Source: Thiothrix sp. (GTDB taxonomy: Bacteria; Pseudomonadota; Gammaproteobacteria; Thiotrichales; Thiotrichaceae). From it: 64,000 bases of DNA. The DNA is taken from positions 1 through 64,000 of the forward strand of contig JAGRJD010000001.1 of assembly GCA_020442915.1 (NCBI GenBank), read 5' to 3'. Each line of letters begins with the position of its first letter. The stretch's first letter is position 1. Shown one piece after another: positions 45,657-55,637 of this stretch. The notes under the pieces were generated by a model that saw only the letters and a list, made by a program, of their open reading frames with translations, was not told the origin of the DNA and ran no database searches. The translations under genes were made by a program, and so were the position numbers.

Positions 45657-48600
45657 ATGTTACGCAACCTCATGGCATTGATGATCCTGCTTTTCATCAG
45701 TGCATTTTTCAGCATGGGTTATTCAGCCACCAAGGCCGGAACCCGTATTGTCAATCAGGCAGAAGCAAGCTACTTTGACCCCGAAAGCGGCACCATCATC
45801 CGCATTCTGTCCAATTACGCCACCCTCGTGGTTGCCCCCCAGCTGGCGGTACAGCAGGATCAGGACCAGAGCCAGCTGGTAGCGCCCGGCCAACCCATTT
45901 ACTTCCCCCACACCATCATCAACACCGGCAATCAGGCCGACAGCTACCGGCTGACGGTTGAAAACCTGCTGGGTGACAATGGCGAGCTGGAAAACATCCG
46001 CATCTATCTGGATGAAAACGGGGATGGTCAGGTCAATCCGGGCGAGCCGGAAATCACCGAAACCACCCTGATGCAGCCCAATGACCGCATTCAGGTAATC
46101 GTGGCCGCCACCATGCCGGTCAATGCAACCGCCGGCAGCCAGTATGGCATCCGCCTGATCACGACTTCGGTCAATGATCCCGGGGTCACCGACTCCGACA
46201 TTGACACCGCCAGCGTTACGGACGGTGCCATCATCCGCATTTCCCGGGTCAGTGATGTTGACTGCAGTATCATGCTCAACCTCAATGACAAAAGCTATCA
46301 TGAAATCAGCTACACCAATGTCGGCAACAGACTGCCGCCCGAGCGCACCCTCAACGTCGATGGTACACCCCTGAGCGGTATCCTGATTGCCGATACGATT
46401 CCCGACCCCTTCCAGCTGGTGAAGGAACCGGCCTTTTTTGCCGAACCCGTACAGGCACTGCGCCTTGTCGCCAATCCGCTCGGAGAATGGAGCCGTTATG
46501 AGCAGTGGGATGGCATTGCACCCGTGACCCGGGTGGGTGTCCTGCTGCCGGCTGACAAAATCAAGCCCGCGCAAAGCGGCAAGTTCGGCTATACCCTGCA
46601 GGTCACATCCCAGAGCAAGACCCCGGAAGTCTCCAACCTGCAGTCCCTGATCGACCTGACCGGTGACGGGACCAGTGACTTCCAGAGCAATATCGCCTGC
46701 AACACGGTCAAACCCCAGGAGCCGGATATCATCAAGGGCCGCCCGGAGCTGGTCCTGTCCGGCACGGTTTTTGACTCCGCCGACCTGCAGGGCGTACCGG
46801 GTGCCACCGTCAACCTGATGAGTGCCGACGGCAATATGGTCGCCAGCGTGGTGTCGAATGCAGAGGGTTATTATGAATTCATCAACATCCCCAAGGGCAG
46901 CTATTATCTGGTGATTGTGGCACCGCTGACCCATGATGCCCCCTCCCTGCAGGCACCCGCCAAGTTCACCACCTATCAGGTCTCGGACCCGTCCTACGGC
47001 CTGCCGGGCTATCAGGCCACCCCCGATCCCGCCAGCACCAGCAAGGCCGGCCTGTTCGAGCTCGACCCGGCCAAGGCATCCAGTGTCCTTGACATTCCGC
47101 TGGACAAGAAGGGCATCCGCGGCCAGATTGCCATCGACAAGAGCGCCTCCACAGAAACGGTCAGCATCGGTGAACTGGTATCCTACACCATCAAAATCCG
47201 CAACCTGACCGAAGCGGACCTTTATGCAGCCTACATCAAGGACCAGCTGCCAGTCGGCTTCAAGTACATCAGCGGCACCGCCAGACTGGACGGCAAGTTC
47301 ATCAGTGATCCGGCCCTGACAGCCGGCCCGGATGGCGCACACCTCAACTTCCGTGTCGGTGACTTCCTCAAGGGCATCGAACGGACCCTGACCTACGTGG
47401 TCCAGGTGACGGCCCTGGCGGCCTCCAGCAAGGAAGGCATCAATACCGCCTATGCCCACGGCGACACCATCACCGACCTGCTGGTACAGTCCCCGCCGGC
47501 CAGCGCCAGCGTCAGGATTGTGCAGGATGGCGTTCTCTCCGACCGTGCCATCCTGTTCGGGCGGCTGGCGGTCGCCAAAGACTGCGCCATCGGGAATGAT
47601 GCCAGTCTCAATGCCCGGGGCTTCCCGCTGGCCGGCGTCCGGCTCTACCTCGAAGACGGCTCCTATGTGATCACCGATCCCAATGGCCAGTACAGCCTGT
47701 ATGGCCTGACACCCGGCATTCATGTCCTGAAAGTGGATGAGCACACCCTGCCGGAAGGTGTGGAACTGACCCTGACGGATCAGGCCCAGGCCGGCGACCC
47801 GGACAGCCGCTTTGTCGACCTCACACCGGGTGATTTTCACCGGGCCGACTTTGTGGCAGCCTGCCCGCAGCCCATCGAACGGACCGTCACCCGCTGTCCG
47901 GAACCCAGACCGGCCCCCCCCAAAACCCGTACCCAGGTGCTCGAACCCGAACGTGAAGTGCGCCAGTGCGAGGATCGTCCGGTCCGGAAAACCCGCACCA
48001 CCACCGTCACCCGGAGCATCGACAATGCGGTGGCACCGATCCACTTCGATTCCGGCAAGGCTGACATTCCGCCGGACTATGCCGCCAAGCTCAACCAGCT
48101 TATTCACCTGACCCGGGACAAGCAGAATGTGCGCTTCAAGTTTGTTGGTCATACCGACAACCAGCGCCTGAAACCGGAAACCAAAGCCCGTTTCGGCACC
48201 AATCAGGGCCTGTCCGAGGCCCGTGCCAGCGAAGTGGCTCAGTACGTCCTGAGCAAACTGCATATCCAGAGCAAGGTCCAGGTGGCAGGCAAGGGTGAAA
48301 CCCAGCCAGTGGCCGGCAATGACACCCCGCAAGGCATGGCCCGGAACCGGCGGGTCGAGCTGGTCATGCTTTATGATGAACCCCGGCAGGAAAGCTACAC
48401 CGAGATGCAGCAATCCTGCACCACCCAGACCATTCCGGCCAAAACCGTGATCACGGTTGACGACAGTGGTTCGGATGACCTGCGCCAGCCCTGTGAAATC
48501 CGCAAAATCACCGACACCAGCCCGGTCGGTGAGCGCATTCTGGCACGCCACCTGCGCCAGACCCAGGGCTGGGGCAGCGAAGTGGAGCGCATTGACCCGG

Positions 48601-51600
48601 CCAATACCGGCAATCTGAAAAATCTGGCCCGGCTGGCCGACAAGAACGGCGACATTTCCAATGGCCTGCTGGAAGCCTATACCAATCAGGTCAGGGAGCA
48701 TCAGGAAAACTTTGCCCGGGAACAGGCTCAGACCGAGCAGGAAAAGGCACCACAGGCTCCCGATCCCAAGGAAGCGGTCAAGACCCTGACCAAAGAACAG
48801 GGCAAGGCCGGTACCTGGCTGTGGCCGCTGGATGACACCAGTCTGGACGGGCGTTTCATGGTCGTGGTCCGGGCCGGCATGTCACCCTCACTGTCGGTCA
48901 ACGGCAAAACGGTTTCCGCCAGCCAGCTGGGTGAACAGATCGAAAACAAGTCAGCCGGCTCCCAGATTCTGGCCTGGTACGGGGTGGAACTGGAAGAAGG
49001 TGAAAACACCGTGAAAGTCACGGCCAAGGATACCTTCGGCAATGAGCGCGTGCTGGCCGAAAAGGCCTTCAAGCGTCCCTCCAGCGGGGTCGCCATCGAG
49101 ATGAAAGTGGATGGCACCCTGCAGGCTGACCGCGGGCAGTCCACCGTGCCGGTACATATCCGGGTGCTGGACCGCAACGGCTATCCGGCACGGGGCGCTT
49201 ACTATCTCACCCTGGAAGCCAGCGACGGCACCTGGGCCGAGCCCGACATTCAGGACAAGGTGCCGGGGCATCAGGTCAAAGTGACCAACGGTGAACGTAC
49301 CGTGCACCTGAGAAGTTCGGCCCAGAGCGGTCTGGTCAAGCTGCGCGCCAGCACCGGCGAACTGGTGGCGGATGCCGATGTGTCCCAGGTAGCGGAAATG
49401 CGCCCGCTGGTGGCGGTCGGTCTGCTTGATCTGCGCGCCCACCAGGGGTATCGCACCGGTTACGAAAACCTGGGCCTGATCATGCTGGACAAGGATGAGC
49501 AGGATATTGAAGTCAACGGACGGGCGGCCATCTTCATGAAAGGCCGCATCCGGGGCGACATGCACCTGACCATGGCCTATGACAGCGAAAAGGACAAGGA
49601 AACCGAGCTGCTGCGTGACATTGATCCGGAACAGTACTATCCGGTTTACGGGGACGCCTCCGTGCGCGGCTTCGAGGCCCAGAGCCGCAGCCCGCTGTAC
49701 CTGAAGCTGGAAAGGGAGCGCCACAGCCTGATGTGGGGGGATTACGTGACCGACAACGAGGCACCGGCTGCCGACATTGCCAGATCGTCCCGTACCCTGA
49801 CCGGCCTCAGCGGCATCTACGACAACGGCACCACCCGGGTGCAGCTGTTCGGTGCGGAAACCGACAACCCGCGTGCCTATGTGGAGCTGCGCGGCAATGG
49901 CACCGCGATGCAGTACCAGCTGCAGGATGTGCCGCTCGTGCGCAACTCGGAAGTCATCGAAATCATCACCCGCGACCGCAATAATCCGGGTCTGGTGGTC
50001 GACCGGGTACGGCTGCAGCGTTTCCGCGACTACTCGCTGGATGACCTGAGCGGCTACCTGAGTTTCCATCGCGTGATTCCGACCCTGGATGACAACCTCA
50101 ATCCGGTCTATGTCGGCATTTCCTATGACCGTGATGAAACGGTGGACAACTACCTGGTCGCCGGCGTACGGGTACTGCACCGCTTCACCGACCGGCTGCA
50201 GGCGGGCGCGAGCTACACCCGGGACAACCATGATACGGAAGGTTATGACCTCACGGGGGCCTTTGCTGAATACAAGGATGAAAACACCCGGATTCAGGCC
50301 GGTGTTGCCAGAATGAATCATGCCAACGGCGATGAGTCCGGGCAGGCGGTCCGGCTCCAGGCATCACACCAGTGGAATGACAAGGCCCGTACCGAGGCCA
50401 CCATTGCCCAGGCGGATGCCGGTTTCACCAACAGCAGCAGCGGTGTTACTGCTGACCGGCGGGAAATCAAGCTGAATCACCAGCAGAAACTCACGCCGGA
50501 CCTTGAGGGTAAGGTCGAACTGACCCAGAGCGAATCGCTGAGCACGGATGACAAGCGCCAGACCCTGGAGCTGAGCGCCACCACCCGGCTGGATGACTGG
50601 AAGATCAAGGCCGGTGTGCGCCAGATCCGCCAGACGGACGACACCACCGATGAAACCGTGAATACCGCCCTGCTCGGCCTGGAGCGCCAGTTCGATGTCC
50701 TGGACCGCAAGGTCACGGCCAAGGGGGAATACGAACGTGAAGTCGGCGGTTCCGGGCGCGAGCGCATCAGCGTGGGCGCGGATGTGCAGCTCACCGACAA
50801 GACCAAGGCCTACCTGCGCTACGAACAGGCCGACCGCCTCGGTTCCGGCACCCTGTCCAGTACGGTTGACACCCGCAACAGCCTGGTGGCCGGGGTCAAG
50901 TCACAGGTGCTGCCCTCCACCGAGATGTACTCCGAATACCGCATTGAAGGCGATATCAGCGGTGAGGACATGGTTGCCGTCAACGGGGGCAAGGCGACCC
51001 TGAACCTGGAAGACAATCTGGTGGTGACGCCCAGTATCGAATTTCTTAACTACGTCGAGGGTGACGGAGGCAAGGACTCCATTGCCGCGTCGGTCGGTGT
51101 CCGTGACACCCGCGACCCGAACAGCAAGAAACTGCTGCGGGCCGAAACCCGGCACAGCGAGGATGAAGACTTCTATGGCCTCAAGGGAACCTATGTCGCC
51201 AAAGTCACGGACAGCACCTCGGTCATGGTACAGGATGAACTGCGTTACCAGCAGTATGGTGATGAACGTGATGACGCCATCAGGAATACCCTCACACTGG
51301 CTGCCGCCCATCGCCCGTCGGGAGACGGTGATTACAATGCCCTGTATGCCTACAAGTGGGACAAGGACGACGCCAACAACGTGGACACCCATGTCCTGTC
51401 CACCCACCAGAATTACCGCATCAATGAAAGCATGGATATTTCCGGGCGTCTGGGAGCCAAGCAGCAGATTCTGCAGGCTGACGGCCTGAGTCAGAAGTCC
51501 AATGCCATGATGGCGGATGCCCGCTTCGGCATGGATATCAATGAACGCCTGAGCATGGACCTGCACGGTGGCGTACTGGCAACCGACGGTGGCTCCGAAC

Positions 51601-51956
51601 ACCGCTATTCGGTGGGTGCCGGCCTCAGCTACACCCTCATGGACAATGTCCAGATCGGAGCCGGTTACAACTTCAGCGGTTTCAGGGACAGGGAGCTGGA
51701 TTCGGAAGGTTTCAACGCCAAAGGGGCCTATGTCGGTCTGCAGATGAAGGTGGATGAAGACCTGTTCACCTGGCTCAGCGGTGACGAGAAGCAGCTGATC
51801 AATGCACAGTGTGAGCCGCTGCACCCGGTTGAACGGCTGGATGCCGAGCAGCAGAAAATGCTGGAGAAACAGCGCACCCGCTGCCGGCAGGCGTTGGGGA
51901 TGACGGATGACAATCCGCCATCCCTCGGCTTCCGGCCACAAACACTGGAAAAATAA
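45657..51956 (+). CDS. Giant DUF11/SdrD-B/OmpA/beta-barrel outer-membrane protein (gene 3)
   Basis: 2099 residues. Order: signal peptide 1-23; a DUF11-type module with the EF-hand-like DENGDGQVNPGEPE near 125; an SdrD-B-like domain near 365-440 (SGTVFDSADLQGVPGATVNLMSADG); another DUF11 unit about 490-610; a second SdrD-B-like domain about 640-710 (GVRLYLEDGSYVITDPNGQYSLYG); a Cys/Pro linker; an OmpA-like peptidoglycan-binding domain about 793-905 (HFDSGKADIPPDYAAKLNQL, FVGHTDNQ, LSEARASEVAQYVL, RNRRVELVML); Ig-like segments to about 1250; then about 780 residues of alternating, aromatic-rich strands, read as a large beta-barrel, ending in a short Cys-containing tail. It probably anchors the other three proteins between peptidoglycan and the surface. 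GGAG 9 nt before the ATG. Confidence 0.85.
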   Translation: MLRNLMALMILLFISAFFSMGYSATKAGTRIVNQAEASYFDPESGTIIRILSNYATLVVAPQLAVQQDQDQSQLVAPGQPIYFPHTIINTGNQADSYRLTVENLLGDNGELENIRIYLDENGDGQVNPGEPEITETTLMQPNDRIQVIVAATMPVNATAGSQYGIRLITTSVNDPGVTDSDIDTASVTDGAIIRISRVSDVDCSIMLNLNDKSYHEISYTNVGNRLPPERTLNVDGTPLSGILIADTIPDPFQLVKEPAFFAEPVQALRLVANPLGEWSRYEQWDGIAPVTRVGVLLPADKIKPAQSGKFGYTLQVTSQSKTPEVSNLQSLIDLTGDGTSDFQSNIACNTVKPQEPDIIKGRPELVLSGTVFDSADLQGVPGATVNLMSADGNMVASVVSNAEGYYEFINIPKGSYYLVIVAPLTHDAPSLQAPAKFTTYQVSDPSYGLPGYQATPDPASTSKAGLFELDPAKASSVLDIPLDKKGIRGQIAIDKSASTETVSIGELVSYTIKIRNLTEADLYAAYIKDQLPVGFKYISGTARLDGKFISDPALTAGPDGAHLNFRVGDFLKGIERTLTYVVQVTALAASSKEGINTAYAHGDTITDLLVQSPPASASVRIVQDGVLSDRAILFGRLAVAKDCAIGNDASLNARGFPLAGVRLYLEDGSYVITDPNGQYSLYGLTPGIHVLKVDEHTLPEGVELTLTDQAQAGDPDSRFVDLTPGDFHRADFVAACPQPIERTVTRCPEPRPAPPKTRTQVLEPEREVRQCEDRPVRKTRTTTVTRSIDNAVAPIHFDSGKADIPPDYAAKLNQLIHLTRDKQNVRFKFVGHTDNQRLKPETKARFGTNQGLSEARASEVAQYVLSKLHIQSKVQVAGKGETQPVAGNDTPQGMARNRRVELVMLYDEPRQESYTEMQQSCTTQTIPAKTVITVDDSGSDDLRQPCEIRKITDTSPVGERILARHLRQTQGWGSEVERIDPANTGNLKNLARLADKNGDISNGLLEAYTNQVREHQENFAREQAQTEQEKAPQAPDPKEAVKTLTKEQGKAGTWLWPLDDTSLDGRFMVVVRAGMSPSLSVNGKTVSASQLGEQIENKSAGSQILAWYGVELEEGENTVKVTAKDTFGNERVLAEKAFKRPSSGVAIEMKVDGTLQADRGQSTVPVHIRVLDRNGYPARGAYYLTLEASDGTWAEPDIQDKVPGHQVKVTNGERTVHLRSSAQSGLVKLRASTGELVADADVSQVAEMRPLVAVGLLDLRAHQGYRTGYENLGLIMLDKDEQDIEVNGRAAIFMKGRIRGDMHLTMAYDSEKDKETELLRDIDPEQYYPVYGDASVRGFEAQSRSPLYLKLERERHSLMWGDYVTDNEAPAADIARSSRTLTGLSGIYDNGTTRVQLFGAETDNPRAYVELRGNGTAMQYQLQDVPLVRNSEVIEIITRDRNNPGLVVDRVRLQRFRDYSLDDLSGYLSFHRVIPTLDDNLNPVYVGISYDRDETVDNYLVAGVRVLHRFTDRLQAGASYTRDNHDTEGYDLTGAFAEYKDENTRIQAGVARMNHANGDESGQAVRLQASHQWNDKARTEATIAQADAGFTNSSSGVTADRREIKLNHQQKLTPDLEGKVELTQSESLSTDDKRQTLELSATTRLDDWKIKAGVRQIRQTDDTTDETVNTALLGLERQFDVLDRKVTAKGEYEREVGGSGRERISVGADVQLTDKTKAYLRYEQADRLGSGTLSSTVDTRNSLVAGVKSQVLPSTEMYSEYRIEGDISGEDMVAVNGGKATLNLEDNLVVTPSIEFLNYVEGDGGKDSIAASVGVRDTRDPNSKKLLRAETRHSEDEDFYGLKGTYVAKVTDSTSVMVQDELRYQQYGDERDDAIRNTLTLAAAHRPSGDGDYNALYAYKWDKDDANNVDTHVLSTHQNYRINESMDISGRLGAKQQILQADGLSQKSNAMMADARFGMDINERLSMDLHGGVLATDGGSEHRYSVGAGLSYTLMDNVQIGAGYNFSGFRDRELDSEGFNAKGAYVGLQMKVDEDLFTWLSGDEKQLINAQCEPLHPVERLDAEQQKMLEKQRTRCRQALGMTDDNPPSLGFRPQTLEK

Positions 51957-51988
51957 ACAACAAGAACTGGCAAAGGGCAGTGACCACC

Positions 51989-54649
51989 ATGCAACAAGGA
52001 ATCCTCTCTTTTGACCGCAGGGCCTGGCTTGGCAGGCTGATGCGTATCAGCCTGCTGCTGCTCCTGTCGGCAGGCACGGGCTGGGCGGCGGGTACAGCCG
52101 CCAATACCCTGATCCGCAATCAGGCCAGCGCCACCTTCAAGGATGACGCCGGACAGGTCTTCAGCGTCACCTCCAACATGGTGGAAACCCTGGTCCAGCA
52201 GGCCGCGGGCATCGATCTGGTGCAGGATCAGAGCAAGCGCGTCAGTATCGGTGGCGAAGTCCATTTCCCGCATGTGCTGACCAACGTCGGCAACGGGCCG
52301 GATACCTTCGACCTGACTGCCACCAATGTCGTCGGCAGTGACAGCTTCGACTTCAGCAGCATCACCCTCTATGCCGACCTCAACCAGGATGGCCAGCCGG
52401 ATGATCTCACCAGCCCCATCGCGACCACCCCGCTGCTGGGTCCGGACCAGAGCTTTGCCTTTGTCGTGGTGGCCAGGCTGCCCGGTACCGAAACCAGTAC
52501 CCAGCAGGGAGCCATCAACGTAACCGGCAGCAGCCAGTTCACACCGACCCTCAGCGCCAGCAATGTGGACGTGGCCATCGTCACGGATCAGGCCGTGATC
52601 GATGTCACCAAAGCCCTCAGTGCCACCGCCGGTACTGCCGGCAGCGGCAATTATACGGTGACACTGACCTACGAAAACACCAGTACCCTGCCGGCAACCC
52701 GTGTCACCCTGCTTGATGCCCTCCCGGCAGGCATGCTTTATGTGGCCGGTTCCGGACGCTGGAGCCAGGCCGGTACCCTGGTACTCACCGACAGCAACCC
52801 GACTGATGCCCAGACCGGCACCACCCAGACCGTGACCTATTGCGCCTATGACAGCAGCTGTACCGGCCTGCCCGAAGCCACCCGGGACGCCGACACTGAT
52901 TCGACCAATCAGGTGACGGCCATCATCAGTCAGGTGCCCGCCGGTATCCGGGGCAGCATCAGTTTCGAGGTCACGATCGACCCCGCCCAGCTGGCCGGCT
53001 TGCTGCCGAATACCGGCGAGTTCCTCTACAACGATGGAAGTACCGATATTTCGACCACACTCACCAACAAGGTGGTGTTTGAAGTCATTGCCTCCAGCGG
53101 TGTGGTCACCAACGGTAGCAACAGCAGCAATGTGGACGGGACTGCCGAGCCGATCACCATCGCCTCCACCACCCAGGCCGGTATCATCCGCTTTACCGAT
53201 TACGTCTGGAACACCGGCAACGGCGATGACAGCTTCGACCTGACCCTCGGAGCCAGCACCTTCCCGCCCGGTACCAGCATCCAGCTGTTCCACCCGGACG
53301 GCAATACGCCACTGCTGGACACCAACGGCAACGGTATTCCGGATACCGGTACACTGGCTGCCGCTGAATTCAAGGCAGTGGTGATCAAGGTGCAGCTGCC
53401 CCCCAGTGCCAGCGGCGATAACGGCGGAACCGGCTATCAGGTCACACTCACCGCGACCTCGTTCACCGACAACACCCAGAGCAACCCGGCCATCAACAGC
53501 CTGCAGGACATCAGCACCAGCAGCGTGGACCTGACCAACAATGCCGATCTGGCCGGAGGCGGGACCGGAGCCGGAGCCGGACCGGAAGCGGCAGCCGTCA
53601 CCACCAATATCGCCGCACCGGGAACCACCACCCGTTTCAGCCTGTTTGTCAACAACACCAGCGCGGCACCGGATAACTACAACCTTGCCGCCAGTACCGA
53701 CAGCGGTTTTGCCGCCCTGACCCTGCCGGCTGACTGGAGCGTGATTTTCCGCAACCTGGCCGGCGCCGTGATCACCAATACCGGCAATATTGCCGCCGGT
53801 GCCAGCGTCGAGGTCTATGCCGACATCACGCTTCCGGCAGATGCTCCGGCAGCCACCAGCGACATCTACTTCCGTAGCCTGTCACCCAATACCGGTGCAG
53901 TCGACATCAAGCATGACGCCGTTACCGTCGGCCAGATCACCGACATTGTACTGACCCCCGACAACCAGGGTCAGGTACTGCCCGGCGGTGTGGTGATCTA
54001 CAGCCACTGGCTCTCCAATCAGGGCAACATGGATCAGGCCGACATCACCCTGACCCATGTCAACGACCAGCCCGGCTGGGCTTCCGACCTGTATGCCGAT
54101 ACCGATGGTGATGGTGTGCTGAGCGGTGGTGACACCCGCCTGACCACGGTGGCCAGTCTGCCCAGCGGAGCCAGCATGCTGATCTTTGACAAGGTGCTTG
54201 CACCGGCGTCGGCCCCGATGGGCACCGACAATCTCACGGTGATCACGGCAAGCTGGAATGGCGGTGCGGACAGCACCCAGGCCCAGGACCTGACCACCAC
54301 CAACCGTTCGGATGTCAAGATCGTCAAACTGCAGGCCCTGGATACGGACTGCAACGGTGGGGCGGATTTCGCCTTCAGTTATGACAACTTTGCCGCCGAA
54401 CCGGGGCAGTGCGTGATGTACCAGCTCACTGCCACCAATACCGGCGTGGAGCAGATGCAGAATGTGCAGATTCATGATGCCACCCCGGCCTATACCCACT
54501 TTTACACGGCAGGTGGCCTGCCCATCCTGAGTCAGGGCAGCCTGAGCACCCCCATCAGCAACGGTCTGAAGGGCGATATTTCCGGTGCCATGGGTGTGCT
54601 GAACCCCGGTAACAGTGCGGTCCTGACTTTCGGCATCCAGATCGAGTAA
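51989..54649 (+). CDS. Large secreted DUF11-repeat surface protein (gene 4)
   Basis: 886 residues, paralogous to gene 2. The ATG at 51989 is favoured because AAAGGG at 51972-51977 fits it; a GTG at 51980 is too close. Signal peptide (MRISLLLLLSAGTGWAAG), then TAANTLIRNQASATFKDDAGQVFSVTSNMVETLV, the opening module shared with genes 2 and 3. Several DUF11 units follow (NYTVTLTYENTSTLPATRVTLLDALPAGMLYVAGSG), with Asp-rich loops (DLNQDGQPDDL, DTDGDGVLSGGDTRL). Two Cys pairs are present (CAYDSSC; DTDCNG with GQCVMY). Ends SAVLTFGIQIE. It begins 32 nt after gene 3 and ends before a long inverted repeat. Confidence 0.85.
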   Translation: MQQGILSFDRRAWLGRLMRISLLLLLSAGTGWAAGTAANTLIRNQASATFKDDAGQVFSVTSNMVETLVQQAAGIDLVQDQSKRVSIGGEVHFPHVLTNVGNGPDTFDLTATNVVGSDSFDFSSITLYADLNQDGQPDDLTSPIATTPLLGPDQSFAFVVVARLPGTETSTQQGAINVTGSSQFTPTLSASNVDVAIVTDQAVIDVTKALSATAGTAGSGNYTVTLTYENTSTLPATRVTLLDALPAGMLYVAGSGRWSQAGTLVLTDSNPTDAQTGTTQTVTYCAYDSSCTGLPEATRDADTDSTNQVTAIISQVPAGIRGSISFEVTIDPAQLAGLLPNTGEFLYNDGSTDISTTLTNKVVFEVIASSGVVTNGSNSSNVDGTAEPITIASTTQAGIIRFTDYVWNTGNGDDSFDLTLGASTFPPGTSIQLFHPDGNTPLLDTNGNGIPDTGTLAAAEFKAVVIKVQLPPSASGDNGGTGYQVTLTATSFTDNTQSNPAINSLQDISTSSVDLTNNADLAGGGTGAGAGPEAAAVTTNIAAPGTTTRFSLFVNNTSAAPDNYNLAASTDSGFAALTLPADWSVIFRNLAGAVITNTGNIAAGASVEVYADITLPADAPAATSDIYFRSLSPNTGAVDIKHDAVTVGQITDIVLTPDNQGQVLPGGVVIYSHWLSNQGNMDQADITLTHVNDQPGWASDLYADTDGDGVLSGGDTRLTTVASLPSGASMLIFDKVLAPASAPMGTDNLTVITASWNGGADSTQAQDLTTTNRSDVKIVKLQALDTDCNGGADFAFSYDNFAAEPGQCVMYQLTATNTGVEQMQNVQIHDATPAYTHFYTAGGLPILSQGSLSTPISNGLKGDISGAMGVLNPGNSAVLTFGIQIE

Positions 54650-54666
54650 GCAGACAGAAGGGAAGA

Positions 54667-54711
54667 TGCCTCCCCGCCCATCCGAAAAATACAGGGACAG
54701 GCGGGGAGGCA
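54667..54711. terminator. Twelve-base-pair inverted repeat between convergent genes
   Basis: TGCCTCCCCGCC (54667-54678) and GGCGGGGAGGCA (54700-54711) are perfectly complementary around a 21-nt A-rich loop, between the end of the surface operon and the end of ydcH. It lacks a T-tract in either direction, so termination is inferred from position and stem strength only; 3'-end stabilization is an alternative. Confidence 0.5.
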
Positions 54712-54732
54712 CAGGGAGGGGAAAAGCGGGAA

Positions 54733-54969
54733 TTACGCCTGCAGCATCATAAACAGCTGATCCTTCAGGGACAGACGCTGCTTCTTGTACTCTTCCATCA
54801 CCTCATCCGAAGGGGTTTCAATCTCCATCTCAAAACGCTGTATCGCCTTGTCCACTTCGTGATATTCATCGTAAAGCCGGGCAAAGTGGGCATTGTGCAT
54901 CTTGAGTTCATGAATCCTGTCCCTGTACTCCGGCAGCTCCTGTACCAGTGAGTGGTTATCACCTAACAT
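54733..54969 (-). CDS. YdcH family (DUF465) small protein
   Basis: 78 residues: HELKMHNAHFARLYDEYHEVDKAIQRFEMEIETPSDEVMEEYKKQRLSLKDQLFMML. This is the DUF465 pattern, a short helical-hairpin protein with a conserved FxxLxxEYHxLxxxI motif, function unknown. GGAG precedes the ATG. Convergent with the surface-protein operon. Confidence 0.9.
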   Translation of the reverse strand: MLGDNHSLVQELPEYRDRIHELKMHNAHFARLYDEYHEVDKAIQRFEMEIETPSDEVMEEYKKQRLSLKDQLFMMLQA

Positions 54970-55159
54970 GTTGTTTGTCTCCTGATTCTTAATCCTTCAG
55001 ATCATCCGGCAGCACCCATCCCGGCCTGCCACTGCGCGCCAGTCTATCACAAGTGCACCGGAAGCCCAGCCCTGCCTGCTGCAGCCCCCCATATCCGGAC
55101 TGGCCCCGCAAGCGGACTGCCGCTAAAGTAGGCAGATCACCAAGGCAAGAGGAAACCAC

Positions 55160-55603
55160 ATGGCCGATATTGCAGATCAGATAGCCAGCGCACAGGCAGG
55201 CACACACCCCCGACTCGTGGGCCGGGTCCGCTCGGGCTGGGTGGTGATGGGAGAACACCAGTTCCTGCCCGGTTACTGCCTGCTGCTGGCCGACCCGGTG
55301 GTGCGCACCCTGAACGACCTCACACCGGAACAGCGCAGCCTGTTCCTGTGGGACCTCACCCTGGTGGGTGATGCCATTCTGGCCTGTACCCCGGCCCTGC
55401 GCCCCAATTACGAAATCCTCGGTAACGTGGTGCAGGAGTTGCATGCGCACGTATTCCCGCGCTTCGCCGATGAAGCTGCCGGGCTCGCGGGCAAATCCGC
55501 CTTCTTTTACGACTGGGAGCAGGCACCACGCTGGTCGGAAGCCGAACATGGCACCCTCCGCTCACAACTGCAGCGGGAACTGGCCCGGCTGCAGCACTCA
55601 TGA
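55160..55603 (+). CDS. HIT-like family protein
   Basis: 147 residues. The region NYEILGNVVQELHAHVFPRFADE matches the histidine-triad-like signature of Ap4A hydrolase/galactose-1-phosphate uridylyltransferase-type proteins (HxHxxPR), with the first His of the triad replaced or shifted compared with HinT. Upstream VRSGWVVMGEHQFLPGYCLLLADPVV aligns with the HIT N-terminal half. It may hydrolyse dinucleoside polyphosphates; activity is not certain. GAGG 7 nt before the ATG. Confidence 0.78.
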   Translation: MADIADQIASAQAGTHPRLVGRVRSGWVVMGEHQFLPGYCLLLADPVVRTLNDLTPEQRSLFLWDLTLVGDAILACTPALRPNYEILGNVVQELHAHVFPRFADEAAGLAGKSAFFYDWEQAPRWSEAEHGTLRSQLQRELARLQHS

Positions 55604-55637
55604 AACCGGGCCGGGGACCCGCAGGCCCTCATTCAGT

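Noticed and set aside
45723-48701. 992-codon leftward open frame
   Set aside because: It lies wholly antisense to the giant surface protein gene, is Gly/Ile/Val/Gln-rich without domains, and arises from the biased codon use of that gene.
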